DNA of 64,000 nucleotides from Candidatus Brockarchaeota archaeon (GTDB lineage Archaea; Thermoproteota; EX4484-205; JAAOZP01): contig JAFNIX010000007.1 in NCBI GenBank assembly GCA_017601225.1, forward strand, positions 1 through 64,000, read 5' to 3'. Below are positions 24,924 through 34,145 of the stretch, in pieces. Under the pieces are notes generated by a model. That model did not search any database, was not told the origin of the DNA, and worked only from the letters and a program-made list of their open reading frames with translations. The position numbers and the translations under genes were made by a program. The stretch's first letter is position 1, and every line of letters begins with the position of its first letter.

Positions 24924-25946
24924 GTGTCAGCACAGGCCTTGGAAGAAGCCTTAGGCAGAGAATCAATCCGGCTGAGAGTTGAGGAGTACGGAAAGATATG
25001 GATGCTTCTGAGAATGTTCATGGAAAGCGACGACCCCTTGACTGTAATGCTAATAATATGGGGGAGACCGGGAACCGGGAAAACAACTGTGGCGAGGAAG
25101 CTTATGGATAATGCTAAACATGCTTGGAAAAACCTTGAGCAGATATATCTTGATCCTGAAACCGCCGGCTGCCGAGGGTTATTCAGCGCTCTTCAACATG
25201 CGTGCGGCTTAAGAGGCTATTCTGGTCTGGAAATACTCCGCCTTCTAAGAAACAGGTTTCTCATAGTGATCGATAACGTTGAAATTTTCTCGCCTGAAGA
25301 TAAACAGGTTTCCACAGTTTTAAGGATAAGTGAGGCTTTCCCCCAAGGAAGCTTTTTCATACTTTTAATCTTCAGATCGGACAGCATTCCGGTTGACATC
25401 AGCAGGGTTCCGCCACCTGCTTACACAATATACTTTAGACCATATACTTTTGATGAAATTCGCACTATTCTTACTGAGTTTCTCAGAGGGCACGAAGGTT
25501 TCTCCGTGGATGAACCGGCTCTGAACACTGTAAGCAGAATAGCCAGTTTCAGCGGAGACGCTCGGCTCGCCCTAGAGATTCTAAAAACCTCTTTAAAAAC
25601 CTCGAAGGATAAGCATGTTGATGAAAAACATGTTTTAGAGGTTTCGAGAAAGCTAGCCGATAATCCTTTAGAATACATGAGTGCAAATCTTAGCGATATT
25701 CATGATAGGATGATTCTGAAGATAGTTTCAGAACATACTCCTAACATACGTCTCAAAAATCTTTTCGAAGAATACAGGGCCATCGCTAGGGAGAAAGGGA
25801 TTAGGCCTTTAGGGTACACGCAGCTCTGGAAAAGAATAAGAATTCTTGAAAACAAGATGCTTTTAGAGTTTAAGGTTTCGAGTTTTGAGGGTGGGAGGAC
25901 AGGTGTAGTTTGGAGGAAGGATTTAAACTGGGCGATGAGATTATAA
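24924..25946 (+). CDS. Orc1/Cdc6-like AAA+ ATPase (divergent)
   Basis: A 340-residue AAA+ protein with Walker A WGRPGTGKTTVARK and a C-terminal winged helix (from about residue 255). Between them are a sensor-1-like region and the IASFSGDARLALEIL sensor-2 segment typical of Orc1/Cdc6. Walker B reads FLIVIDNVE, with Asn instead of the catalytic acidic residue, so ATP hydrolysis may be impaired. It adjoins the replication genes RFC, GINS and MCM, which supports a replication-related role. I saw no convincing origin-recognition boxes in the short upstream gap. GTG is the likely start. It could also be a STAND/MoxR-like relative. Confidence 0.65.
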   Translation: MSAQALEEALGRESIRLRVEEYGKIWMLLRMFMESDDPLTVMLIIWGRPGTGKTTVARKLMDNAKHAWKNLEQIYLDPETAGCRGLFSALQHACGLRGYSGLEILRLLRNRFLIVIDNVEIFSPEDKQVSTVLRISEAFPQGSFFILLIFRSDSIPVDISRVPPPAYTIYFRPYTFDEIRTILTEFLRGHEGFSVDEPALNTVSRIASFSGDARLALEILKTSLKTSKDKHVDEKHVLEVSRKLADNPLEYMSANLSDIHDRMILKIVSEHTPNIRLKNLFEEYRAIAREKGIRPLGYTQLWKRIRILENKMLLEFKVSSFEGGRTGVVWRKDLNWAMRL

Positions 25947-26221
25947 GCATGCTGGAAGAGATATCGAGCTCTGTGAGCGGGTCGAGAATATTCTGGAGAC
26001 TGCTAAGAAACGGCGAGATGAGTCTTTCTGAAATAATAAGACAGACTAATCTGAACCATAATGTTGTAAAGAAGAGGATCAGCAGGATGGTCGAAATGGG
26101 TCTGGTAAAGGAGAAGTCTTTCGGGAGGATCAGAATATACATGATAAACCAGGGGAATCCGAGTATTCGCCTGTTACTGGACTTGGTTAAGAAAACCTCT
26201 TACGAGCCTCTCCGAGAATAA
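25910..26221 (+). CDS. Winged-helix transcription regulator (ArsR/MarR-like)
   Basis: A 103-residue protein with one winged helix. Helices RIFWRLLRNGEMSLSEIIRQ and NHNVVKKRISRMVEMGLV precede a wing (KEKSFGRIRIYMIN). It has no ligand-binding domain and no cysteines, so it is not an obvious metal sensor. The start overlaps the Orc1/Cdc6-like gene by 37 bases, so they are co-transcribed. Its end overlaps the convergent RFC-L gene. Confidence 0.75.
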   Translation: MEEGFKLGDEIISMLEEISSSVSGSRIFWRLLRNGEMSLSEIIRQTNLNHNVVKKRISRMVEMGLVKEKSFGRIRIYMINQGNPSIRLLLDLVKKTSYEPLRE

Positions 26222-27419
26222 TTGAGTTGTAAAGCTCTTTCAAATGCTGGTCAACCATCCTGTTAAGCAGGCTCTTTCTGAAATCCTCGTTTTTAGAGAG
26301 GAACCGTAGGAGAGGTATTAAATCTCTTCTGAATGCAGCCCTGCCTACGTGAAGATCTTTCATGAAAAAGGATTCGAGCTCCCTGAGGTTTTTCTCGTGC
26401 TGAAACCTTTTAAACCTCTCCCTCATCCTGTTTGGAAAAGAGAAGCTAGCCCTGTTTTTCTGGGATATAACTAGGAAGGCACTGGCCAGCTTATTGTAGA
26501 AGCATGGCAAGAGCCTCCACATGGAGTTTTTCGATATTTGTTTAAAAAGAACATCGGCCTCTGCAACATATCTCAAAGACTGGTATAGCGATTGTCTTGG
26601 AGAAACATGAGGAATGTTTTCAAAAACCCATTCGAAAATGTCTTCAGGCTTCTCCTCCGATGAAGATAATGCTGTTGAAGCTTTTTCCAGGGTGGGGGCG
26701 AAGGCAACCATTCTTAGTGTTTCAAATATGTTCCTCTCCACGTTCCTATAGGACAGTATCTTATCTGCCTCGTCAAGATCCACGTCTTCACGAGAAGAAT
26801 AAAGAAGCTCCAAGTCTTCTATTGCCGCCCTCATATCTCCTTCAGAGCGTTCTGCAATTAGCATGAGAACCTCCTGTTTACACTTAACCCCCTCATTTCT
26901 ACAAATATCCCTAAGTCTTTTAACAATACTTTGCACCCTTATCCGGTGCATCGGAATCATGTATACCTTCTCTCTTATTCTAAAAAGGCTTGGAGCCCAA
27001 GGATCGTTAGCAGCCATAACTATCGGTACCCTAGAGGTCTCTATTAGTTCAAGAATGAAATTTAAGGCTCCCGAGTCTTCTCTTGAAATACCGTCTATTT
27101 CGTCGAAAAAAACCATCAGTCTGCTGCTGAACAGGCTTCTGTTGAAGGCAGCAGGCTTAATGACGTTCTCCAAATAGTCCTCCCTTCTAGTGTCGCTCGC
27201 ATTAGTCTCTATCAGCCTGTAGCCAAGCGCGGAGGCTGCAACCTCGACGAGCACGGTTTTTCCAACGCCGGGTGGGCCGTGGAGCATAGCTGCCTTGCCA
27301 CGCTCATCCCATCTTTGAAGCCAGTCTATGAAATCCTTCTTAGCCGCGTCGTTTCCAACTATTTCGTCTAGACTCTTCGGCTTATATTTCTCCACCCAGC
27401 TTAGCTTTGAACCACTCAT
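26187..27419 (-). CDS. rfcL: Replication factor C large subunit
   Basis: The clamp-loader large subunit that helps place PCNA on primed DNA. The start WVEKYKPKSLDEIVGNDAAK, Walker A GPPGVGKTVLVEV, Walker B MVFFDEIDGI and sensor-1 VPIVMAANDPW are clear. The C-terminal ~170 residues form the large-subunit-specific region. Length (410) is at the short end for archaeal RFC-L, with no acidic PIP-like tail obvious. Its ATG overlaps the rfcS stop by 4 bases, so the two subunits are coupled. Confidence 0.93.
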   Translation of the reverse strand: MSGSKLSWVEKYKPKSLDEIVGNDAAKKDFIDWLQRWDERGKAAMLHGPPGVGKTVLVEVAASALGYRLIETNASDTRREDYLENVIKPAAFNRSLFSSRLMVFFDEIDGISREDSGALNFILELIETSRVPIVMAANDPWAPSLFRIREKVYMIPMHRIRVQSIVKRLRDICRNEGVKCKQEVLMLIAERSEGDMRAAIEDLELLYSSREDVDLDEADKILSYRNVERNIFETLRMVAFAPTLEKASTALSSSEEKPEDIFEWVFENIPHVSPRQSLYQSLRYVAEADVLFKQISKNSMWRLLPCFYNKLASAFLVISQKNRASFSFPNRMRERFKRFQHEKNLRELESFFMKDLHVGRAAFRRDLIPLLRFLSKNEDFRKSLLNRMVDQHLKELYNSIILGEARKRFS

Positions 27420-28378
27420 TTCTGAAAGTCAGCCATTAGAGCGGCCAATACGGTGCTTATCTGTATCTCAGCATCGGCACCCATCGACACCCTGAAGTTG
27501 GCATCGCCCAAGGCGTTGACAACTTGAAACCTTTTTCTCTCATCCATCTCGATAGTCATCAGCTCAGTATTCATTTCTCGAAGAATATCGTTTGCCGATA
27601 AACCGTCATCATAGAGAAGCTTAGCCAGCCTCTTCCTCGCAGAGACAAAATCTCCTTTCAACGCCTCGTTAATCATCTCCCTTATTTCCCTAGGTTGTAG
27701 AACACCCACAACCTGTAGGACGCTCTCCCTAGTGAGCTTCTTGGAACCGCCTGATGCAGACTGAGCTATGTTTATCGCTTTCCTCATGTCTCCTCTTGAA
27801 GCCTTAATTATTTCCTCCAATGCTTCTTCAGACCAGGAGACCTTTTCTTTTTCAAGCACTCTTATTAAGCCCTCCCTTATATGAGTGGGGCTCAACGGTG
27901 GGAACCGGAAGACCGCGCATCTAGATTGAATAGGCTCGATTATTCCCCACTGGTAGTTCGCCAGGAGTATAAACCTCGTCACAGAAGCATATCTCTCCAT
28001 TATTCTCCTAAGGGCCTGTTGAGCATCCTGAGTCATGTTGTCACTCTCGTCGAGTATGAGTATTTTGAAAGGAACACCTGTTGAAGGCCGGCTTCTTGCA
28101 AAATCCTTAACTACCTCCCTTATCGTGTTTATACCCCTCTCGTCTGAAGCGTTAAGCTCCAGAAACCTTCCGGAAGCAGAACCCTGATACAGGTCATTTA
28201 CAAGAGCTAGTGCCGCAGTTGTTTTCCCAGTACCTGGAGGGCCTACGAAAAGCATGTTTGGAACATTGCCTATTTTAATGAAGGATTTCAGCCTGCTCAC
28301 AACCTCCTCCCTGTCAATTATTTCGTCGAGAGACCTGGGTCTATACTTCTCCACCCATAGAAGATCAGCTACGCTCAT
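27416..28378 (-). CDS. rfcS: Replication factor C small subunit
   Basis: The clamp-loader small subunit: WVEKYRPRSLDEIIDREEV, Walker A VGPPGTGKTTAAL, Walker B ILILDESDNMT (the usual DExx box reads DESD), and the SRC motif IQSRCAVFRF carrying the arginine finger. ATG 28378 (MSVADLLWVEKYRP) is preferred; the frame extends 19 codons further upstream without family similarity. The length is 320 residues, normal for intein-free archaeal RFC-S. It is divergent from the GINS gene. Confidence 0.95.
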   Translation of the reverse strand: MSVADLLWVEKYRPRSLDEIIDREEVVSRLKSFIKIGNVPNMLFVGPPGTGKTTAALALVNDLYQGSASGRFLELNASDERGINTIREVVKDFARSRPSTGVPFKILILDESDNMTQDAQQALRRIMERYASVTRFILLANYQWGIIEPIQSRCAVFRFPPLSPTHIREGLIRVLEKEKVSWSEEALEEIIKASRGDMRKAINIAQSASGGSKKLTRESVLQVVGVLQPREIREMINEALKGDFVSARKRLAKLLYDDGLSANDILREMNTELMTIEMDERKRFQVVNALGDANFRVSMGADAEIQISTVLAALMADFQK

Positions 28379-28438
28379 CGTTAGCGGAAATAGTGGTTGT
28401 TTAAAGTTAAATGTTTCGCTTACAGGGTTAAACAAGGT

Positions 28439-28987
28439 TTGGCCAGCGTGGGCATAGAGTTGTTGGAATGGGTAATAAGCAGCGAGTTAAAGAGAACCAA
28501 GCTGGAGTATGAGCTGGAGGAGACTGTGGCAATCCCGCAAGTCGATTCCAGGAGCCTGAAACTACCAGGCTTGGGAGAGCTCCCCATTGAGAGGGGAAGG
28601 GCAATAAGGGTTTCCAGAGGAATAGCCATCCAACTGGCGGATTCGGGTTTAGTTAGGCTGGGGGAGGAACCTTTAACTCCTAAAGACGTGGCTGCGATGA
28701 GGTGGCTTGAGGCTTCCGAGGAGGGGCTTATCAAGCTTCCCGACTACTTTTACATAAAGGCAGCTAAACTGGCGCAGATGCAGAAGGATGATAAGAAAAC
28801 CATGATTCAAAACGATCTTCAAGAGATCATAGATATAAGGGTCAGGAAGATAATTAAGCTAGTGTTTTTAAAAGAGCCTCCTACGGGTATTCTTGAAAAG
28901 CTTCAGGCGGAGGAGAAGTTCCTTTATAATCTTTTAAGGGAAGCTTTAAACGTGTGGCGACGGGGGTTAATGTATACGGATGAGTAG
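28439..28987 (+). CDS. GINS complex subunit (Gins15/51 type)
   Basis: Part of the CMG helicase (with MCM and GAN/Cdc45). The helical core with KLPDYFYIKAAKLAQ and a C-terminal EEKFLYNLLREALNVWRRGL resembles archaeal GINS. The start is TTG 28439 or GTG 28448. TATA-like TTTAAAGTT at ~28401 lies about 30 bases upstream of these, which argues against an ATG at 28397. The end overlaps mcm by 8 bases, and gins-mcm pairs are common in Thermoproteota. Confidence 0.82.
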   Translation: MASVGIELLEWVISSELKRTKLEYELEETVAIPQVDSRSLKLPGLGELPIERGRAIRVSRGIAIQLADSGLVRLGEEPLTPKDVAAMRWLEASEEGLIKLPDYFYIKAAKLAQMQKDDKKTMIQNDLQEIIDIRVRKIIKLVFLKEPPTGILEKLQAEEKFLYNLLREALNVWRRGLMYTDE

Positions 28988-31040
28988 CGGAGTTAAAGCC
29001 AAGATACCTGTCGAAAGCCTATTTCTAGATTTTATTCGCAATTTTAGGGATGAGAACGGTGAGAGAAAGTATTACGAGCAGATCGCCTCCCTGCCTTCTC
29101 TGGGAGGAACCTCCATCGTCATAGATTTCCAAGACATGCTGTCCTATAACAGGGAGATGGTTGAAGAGCTCGTTGAAAACCCTGCTATCTTGCAGGAAAT
29201 GAACAGGGTGGCACTCTCTATTCTAAGTAGCTTGGATAAGGATTATGCTTCGAAAATACAGGAGGTCTCGGTCAGGGTAAGAGGGCTAGGTAAAAAGATT
29301 TCGATAAGGGACATAAAGTCAAGCCTACTGGGCAGGCTAGTTTGCTTCGAAGGAGTTGTAGTGAGAATATCTGAGATAAAAAGCATACTGTCTAAAGGCG
29401 TTTTCCGATGCAAGACTTGTAACAGGGTTTACGAGGAGCCTCAGACAGGGATAATCCTGAAGGCGCCTCGCTGCGAAGAGTGTGGAACAAGCAGGCTTGC
29501 AAACTTCGAGCTGCTTCAAGACCAGTCCAAGTTTATAGATTATCAGGAGATAAGGGTTCAGGAGAAGCCTGAGGATCTTCCAGCCGGAGTCATGCCTCAC
29601 AGCATAAGCCTAAGGTTGACGGGAGACTTGACAGACAGGGTTAGGCCTGGTGACAGGGTTCAGATAACCGGTATCGTCGTAGCTATGCCTGACAGACACC
29701 CTGTGAAGAATCTTCAATACAGTACCTTCACCCTGTCGATTGAGGTCAACTATATTGAGGCATTAACCCAGGAGCTTGGAGAGGTTACTGTAAGCCCGGA
29801 GGAGGAGAAGAAGATTAGAGAGATGAGTAAAGACCCGTGGATATACCAGAAGCTGGTACGCTCCATAGCCCCTTCGATCTACGGTTTAGAAGAGGTTAAG
29901 GAGGCAATCCTTCTCCAAATGGTGGGCGGGGTTAGGAGAACCTATCCTGACGGCGTGACCGTAAGGGGTGACATAAACCTGCTTCTCATAGGGGACCCTG
30001 GGACTGCTAAAAGCCAGCTTCTCAAATACGTTCAGAGGATAGCTCCTAGAGGACTATATACTTCAGGCAGAGGTGTTACAGCGGCAGGTCTCACGGCAGC
30101 GGTTGTAAGGGACAAGACTGGAAGCTTCACGCTTGAAGCAGGAGCCGTTGTGCTCGCTGATAAAGGGATAGCTGCGATAGACGAGTTTGAGAAGATGAAG
30201 GCGGAGGATAGGGTTGCGATACATGAGGCGATGGAGCAGCAAACAGTAAGCGTTGCGAAGGGAGGAATAGTGGCGACTCTGAACGCTAGGACGGCGATAC
30301 TTGCGGCGGCGAACCCGGTTTACGGCAGGTATGATGACAGCCTTAATTTCAGCGAGAACGTTGATCTTCCTTCGACGCTGCTTTCAAGGTTCGACCTCTA
30401 CTTCATAATAAAAGACAGGCCGGATAAGGAGGGGGATGCTAGGCTTTCAGACCATATCCTGCAGCTTCACATGGAGGCCTATGATTACGGTGACCAGACG
30501 ATACCTCCAAGCATGCTGAGAAAATACTTGGCATACTGTAAGAAAATAACACCTAAGCTGTCGCCCGAGGCCACTGAGAGAATTAAAAACTTCTTCCTAC
30601 AGCTGAGAAGCAGCAGCCAGGAGGCTAATGCACCCATACCCATAACCCCAAGGCACCTAGAGTCTCTGATAAGGCTTAGCGTCGCAAGGGCCAGGGTGAT
30701 GTTGAGAGAGGAGGTCACCGTGGAGGATGCGGAGGTGGCAATAAGGCTGATGAACTATAGCCTAAGCACAGCCGGCCTAGACGTCTCATCGGGGAAAATA
30801 GACATAGACATCCTTATGACCGGCAGGTCGAGGAGCAGATGGGAGAAGATGCGGATTATTCTCAAGGAGATAGAGAACCTTGAGTCTGAGATCGGGAAAG
30901 CATCCTTAAGCGAGCTTAGAAGAAGATGTGCAGAAAAGAAGATAGAGCCCGATGAATTCTACAAGCTTATAGAGCAGATGAGGGAGCAGGGAGTAATCAT
31001 GTTTCCGGATGAGGATACTGTTAGGAGAATAAAGCGTTGA
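28980..31040 (+). CDS. mcm: MCM replicative helicase
   Basis: A hexameric replicative DNA helicase. The N-terminal domain has a zinc ribbon (CKTC...CEEC around residues 143-170). The AAA+ domain has Walker A GDPGTAKSQLL, Walker B IAAIDEFEKM, sensor-1 AAANPVYGRY and arginine finger LLSRFDLYFI. A C-terminal winged helix closes the protein. Length (686) is normal, with no intein. It overlaps GINS, and one base separates its stop from the start of hel308. Confidence 0.97.
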   Translation: MSSGVKAKIPVESLFLDFIRNFRDENGERKYYEQIASLPSLGGTSIVIDFQDMLSYNREMVEELVENPAILQEMNRVALSILSSLDKDYASKIQEVSVRVRGLGKKISIRDIKSSLLGRLVCFEGVVVRISEIKSILSKGVFRCKTCNRVYEEPQTGIILKAPRCEECGTSRLANFELLQDQSKFIDYQEIRVQEKPEDLPAGVMPHSISLRLTGDLTDRVRPGDRVQITGIVVAMPDRHPVKNLQYSTFTLSIEVNYIEALTQELGEVTVSPEEEKKIREMSKDPWIYQKLVRSIAPSIYGLEEVKEAILLQMVGGVRRTYPDGVTVRGDINLLLIGDPGTAKSQLLKYVQRIAPRGLYTSGRGVTAAGLTAAVVRDKTGSFTLEAGAVVLADKGIAAIDEFEKMKAEDRVAIHEAMEQQTVSVAKGGIVATLNARTAILAAANPVYGRYDDSLNFSENVDLPSTLLSRFDLYFIIKDRPDKEGDARLSDHILQLHMEAYDYGDQTIPPSMLRKYLAYCKKITPKLSPEATERIKNFFLQLRSSSQEANAPIPITPRHLESLIRLSVARARVMLREEVTVEDAEVAIRLMNYSLSTAGLDVSSGKIDIDILMTGRSRSRWEKMRIILKEIENLESEIGKASLSELRRRCAEKKIEPDEFYKLIEQMREQGVIMFPDEDTVRRIKR

Positions 31041-31041
31041 G

Positions 31042-33252
31042 ATGGAGCTTGCAGAGCTACCACTAAGCAAGGAGGCTAAGGACGAGCTTCTTAAGGCGGG
31101 TTTTAAAACTCTCTACCCGCCTCAAGAACAGGCTGTTGAAGCAGGGCTGTTTAAAGGGGAAAACCTTCTGCTGGCCGTGCCCACGGCCTCAGGAAAAACG
31201 CTGGTGGCGCAGCTGGCTGCAATACATAAGCTTGAAAACGAGGGCGGTAAAACGGTGTACCTGGTGCCGTTAAGAGCAATCGCTTGGGAGAAATACGTTG
31301 ATTTCAACATCCTCAGGAAGATCAGGGGTTTGAAAGGAGGGATCAGGGTAGCCCTGGCTACTGGAGACTATGATTCGAAGGCGGAGGAGCTCGCAGACCA
31401 TGATGTGATTATTGCAACCTATGAAAAATTCGACTCTATAATCAGGCATAGGCCCAGATGGATTGATGAAGTAAACCTCGTAATATTCGACGAGATCCAT
31501 TACGTTGACTCTGAGGACCGCGGCCCAGGAATAGAAACCCTAGTGTCTTTTACGAGAAGGATTCTTCCTAAAGCACAACTCATAGCTTTAAGCGCCACGG
31601 TTTCAAACGCCGACGAGGTTGCTAAATGGCTCAACGCTAAATGTGTCGTCTCAGACTGGAGACCCGTCAGCCTGAGAGAAGGAGTTTTCTACGATTCGAA
31701 AATCGTTTTTAACGATGGCAGTATTGTTGATTTAGAGGAGGATTTCAACGAACCCTTGCACGTATTGCTCGCCTATTCTCTGAGAGATGGGGGGCAAGCC
31801 CTCTTCTTCGTCGAAACGAGGAAGAAAACAGTATACTTGGCGAGGAAACTCTCCTCAGTATCTTACCTTCACCTTTCTGATAGAGAAAGAGAGAAGCTTA
31901 GAGAGCTGGCTGCGGAGATAAGGGAGAACAGCGAGTCCACTATAATCGGGGAAGACCTTGCGAGCGTCGTTGAGAAGGGGGTTGCATTCCACCACGCAGG
32001 GTTAACAACATTCCAACGCAGAACGATTGAGAAGGCTTTCAAAGAAAGGCTTCTGAAAGTTATTACAGCAACTCCCACGCTTGCAGCAGGCGTCAATCTT
32101 CCTGCAAGAGTTGTCTGCGTAACCTCAGTGAACAGGTTTGACCCTGAAACACACGTTAGCAACATGATAACCGTAATGGAGTATAAGCAGATGGCGGGTA
32201 GAGCCGGTAGACCTAAATACGATAAGTATGGTGAAGCAGTGATCTACGCTAGGAGTGAGAATGACGTTGATTATCTTTTCGCGAGATACGTTGACTCGGC
32301 CGCTGAAAAAATAACCTCCAAGCTCGGCTTAGGAACATACTTCTCGACGGCGATACTGGCATGCGTAGCCAGCCGGATAGCTACTGATGTTAAAGGCATA
32401 GTTGAAGTTTTCCGAAACACCCTCTACCATGTTCAGAAGGGGAAGGGGGTTTCAACCCGTGTGAAACGAGTGCTTAAGATTCTCATGGAAGACGGGCTTA
32501 TTGTTGAGAGGAATGGTTTTCTCGAGGCAACACCCCTGGGCAGGAGAATATCGGAGCTGTATATTTCTCCCTCAACCGGAATAATGTTCCTCAACGGTTT
32601 GAAGAATAAGCCGCGTGTCTTCACCGAGGTGAGCGGGTTAAACCTCATATGCGCATCCCCAGACATGAGGCCGAGGTTCAGCGTAACCGGGCCTACTGAG
32701 AGCATCGTAGTGGAGTTCGTGGGCAGGCATGAGGAAGAGCTTTACGTGGACACAGGGGATGTCGACCCGATGGAAACCTACAAGACGGTGGCGACGCTCT
32801 GGATGTGGATAAACGAGTATAGCGAGGACGATATCTACCTTAAGCTGGGCGTTGAACCAGGAGATCTTTACGCATGTAAGGAGACGGCTCAATGGCTAGC
32901 CTACTCGGCGAAGGAAATAGCCAGGCTGGTGAAGGATTTCGACGCTGTAAAAAGATTCGGCGAGCTTGAGGCAAGGATAGAGTATGGTGTTAAGCCTGAG
33001 CTCATCGAGCTAGCATCATCCCTTGAGGGGGTTGGAAGGGTTAGGGCGAGAAGGCTCTACAACCATGGTTTCAAAAAGGTTTCGGAAATAGCCTCCGCAA
33101 GCGTTGCGGAGCTTTCAAGAATACCCGGCATTGGTCAAAAGCTTGCTTTAAACATTAAGAAGGAGGCTGGGGGTTTGATACGTGGCGAAGAATGGGAGAG
33201 GAGGCTTAAGGAGGAGGGTGTTCAGACGAGCCTCGGCGAGTTCAGCGGTTAA
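31042..33252 (+). CDS. hel308: Hel308 DNA repair helicase
   Basis: A Ski2-like superfamily 2 helicase that unwinds stalled forks 3'-5'. Motif I AVPTASGKTLVAQ, motif II NLVIFDEIHYV, motif III ALSATVSN, motif IV/V region AFHHAGL, and motif VI MAGRAGRPKYDKYG are visible. The C-terminus carries the winged helix, ratchet and a helix-hairpin-helix (VGRVRARRLYNHGF). Length (736) is normal. It is co-transcribed with gins and mcm, which places fork repair with fork progression. Confidence 0.95.
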   Translation: MELAELPLSKEAKDELLKAGFKTLYPPQEQAVEAGLFKGENLLLAVPTASGKTLVAQLAAIHKLENEGGKTVYLVPLRAIAWEKYVDFNILRKIRGLKGGIRVALATGDYDSKAEELADHDVIIATYEKFDSIIRHRPRWIDEVNLVIFDEIHYVDSEDRGPGIETLVSFTRRILPKAQLIALSATVSNADEVAKWLNAKCVVSDWRPVSLREGVFYDSKIVFNDGSIVDLEEDFNEPLHVLLAYSLRDGGQALFFVETRKKTVYLARKLSSVSYLHLSDREREKLRELAAEIRENSESTIIGEDLASVVEKGVAFHHAGLTTFQRRTIEKAFKERLLKVITATPTLAAGVNLPARVVCVTSVNRFDPETHVSNMITVMEYKQMAGRAGRPKYDKYGEAVIYARSENDVDYLFARYVDSAAEKITSKLGLGTYFSTAILACVASRIATDVKGIVEVFRNTLYHVQKGKGVSTRVKRVLKILMEDGLIVERNGFLEATPLGRRISELYISPSTGIMFLNGLKNKPRVFTEVSGLNLICASPDMRPRFSVTGPTESIVVEFVGRHEEELYVDTGDVDPMETYKTVATLWMWINEYSEDDIYLKLGVEPGDLYACKETAQWLAYSAKEIARLVKDFDAVKRFGELEARIEYGVKPELIELASSLEGVGRVRARRLYNHGFKKVSEIASASVAELSRIPGIGQKLALNIKKEAGGLIRGEEWERRLKEEGVQTSLGEFSG

Positions 33253-33370
33253 TAAATAAAATGCTATCCGTCTTAAACGAACCATAGAGGATGTCAAAAA
33301 TATTGTGGCGTATTGTCAACGCCTTTTTAGAATTATGTTAAATAAACAGCCATAAACAATCCATTAAGCA

Positions 33371-34096
33371 ATGGATAACAGTAGGATTCTAGGATTACCC
33401 GTTAAGGATGTTTACGACAGGGAAATAGGAACCCTGGTCGGCTTCGAAATAGACCCTAGGGGTATGCCGTCAAAGTTCTTCATAATGATGCCGAACGGTG
33501 GCTTCATAAAGGTAGACGGGGAGGCTGTGGAGGCTGGGAAAGACTATGTCTTGTTGAAAAACTTCTGGAAGATAAAAGCTGAGAGTCTGATAAGAGGCGT
33601 TGAGATAACTAGGAGGCGGCTTGAGGCGCTTGAAAACCTGAGGCAGGAACACCAGATACCTACTAACATATATGATGAGCTTAAAGGAACATATTTAAAG
33701 GATATGAATGAGCTCAGCAACAAGGTTGTAGAATTATCTTCAGAGCTCAGCAAGATTCAGGAGGAGCTTAAAAACAGGTTGGACACGCTTATGAGAGTCA
33801 GATCCATAAACAAGGTTCAGCTTTCAACAGGCGAGGTGGATGAGATAAGCTATAAGGCTGCTGAAACAATGCTGGAGACCAATCTGGACATAACTCTTCT
33901 AGAGATAAAGGAGACGGAGTCGATTATGGCGAGACTAAAAAACTTGAGGCAGAAAATGTCTCCAGAAGTAGTGACTCAGCAGAGAGTAAGTAACTTCATA
34001 GAGCTGTTGAGAGCCATCAACAGTGGTAACAGGCAGCGCGACGCTGACAGCCCGCTCGTAGTAAGGCTTCAAAGCGTCATGCAAAACCAGCAGTAA
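33371..34096 (+). CDS. CdvA-like PRC-barrel/coiled-coil protein
   Basis: The N-terminal ~75 residues form a PRC-barrel-like domain (LGLPVKDVYDREIGTLVGF...PRGMPSKFFI). A central coiled coil (residues ~80-200) and a flexible tail ending SPLVVRLQSVM follow. This is the layout of CdvA, the membrane- and DNA-associated partner that recruits ESCRT-III-like CdvB through its C-terminal peptide in archaeal cell division. No cdvB or cdvC is adjacent, so the call is tentative. It has its own promoter region (TTTTTAGAATTATGTTAAATA, 33330-33350). Confidence 0.6.
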   Translation: MDNSRILGLPVKDVYDREIGTLVGFEIDPRGMPSKFFIMMPNGGFIKVDGEAVEAGKDYVLLKNFWKIKAESLIRGVEITRRRLEALENLRQEHQIPTNIYDELKGTYLKDMNELSNKVVELSSELSKIQEELKNRLDTLMRVRSINKVQLSTGEVDEISYKAAETMLETNLDITLLEIKETESIMARLKNLRQKMSPEVVTQQRVSNFIELLRAINSGNRQRDADSPLVVRLQSVMQNQQ

Positions 34097-34145
34097 GCTG
34101 AAAGCAATGTAAAAAGAGGCCCTGTTTTCCTATTCCCCCTTAGGA

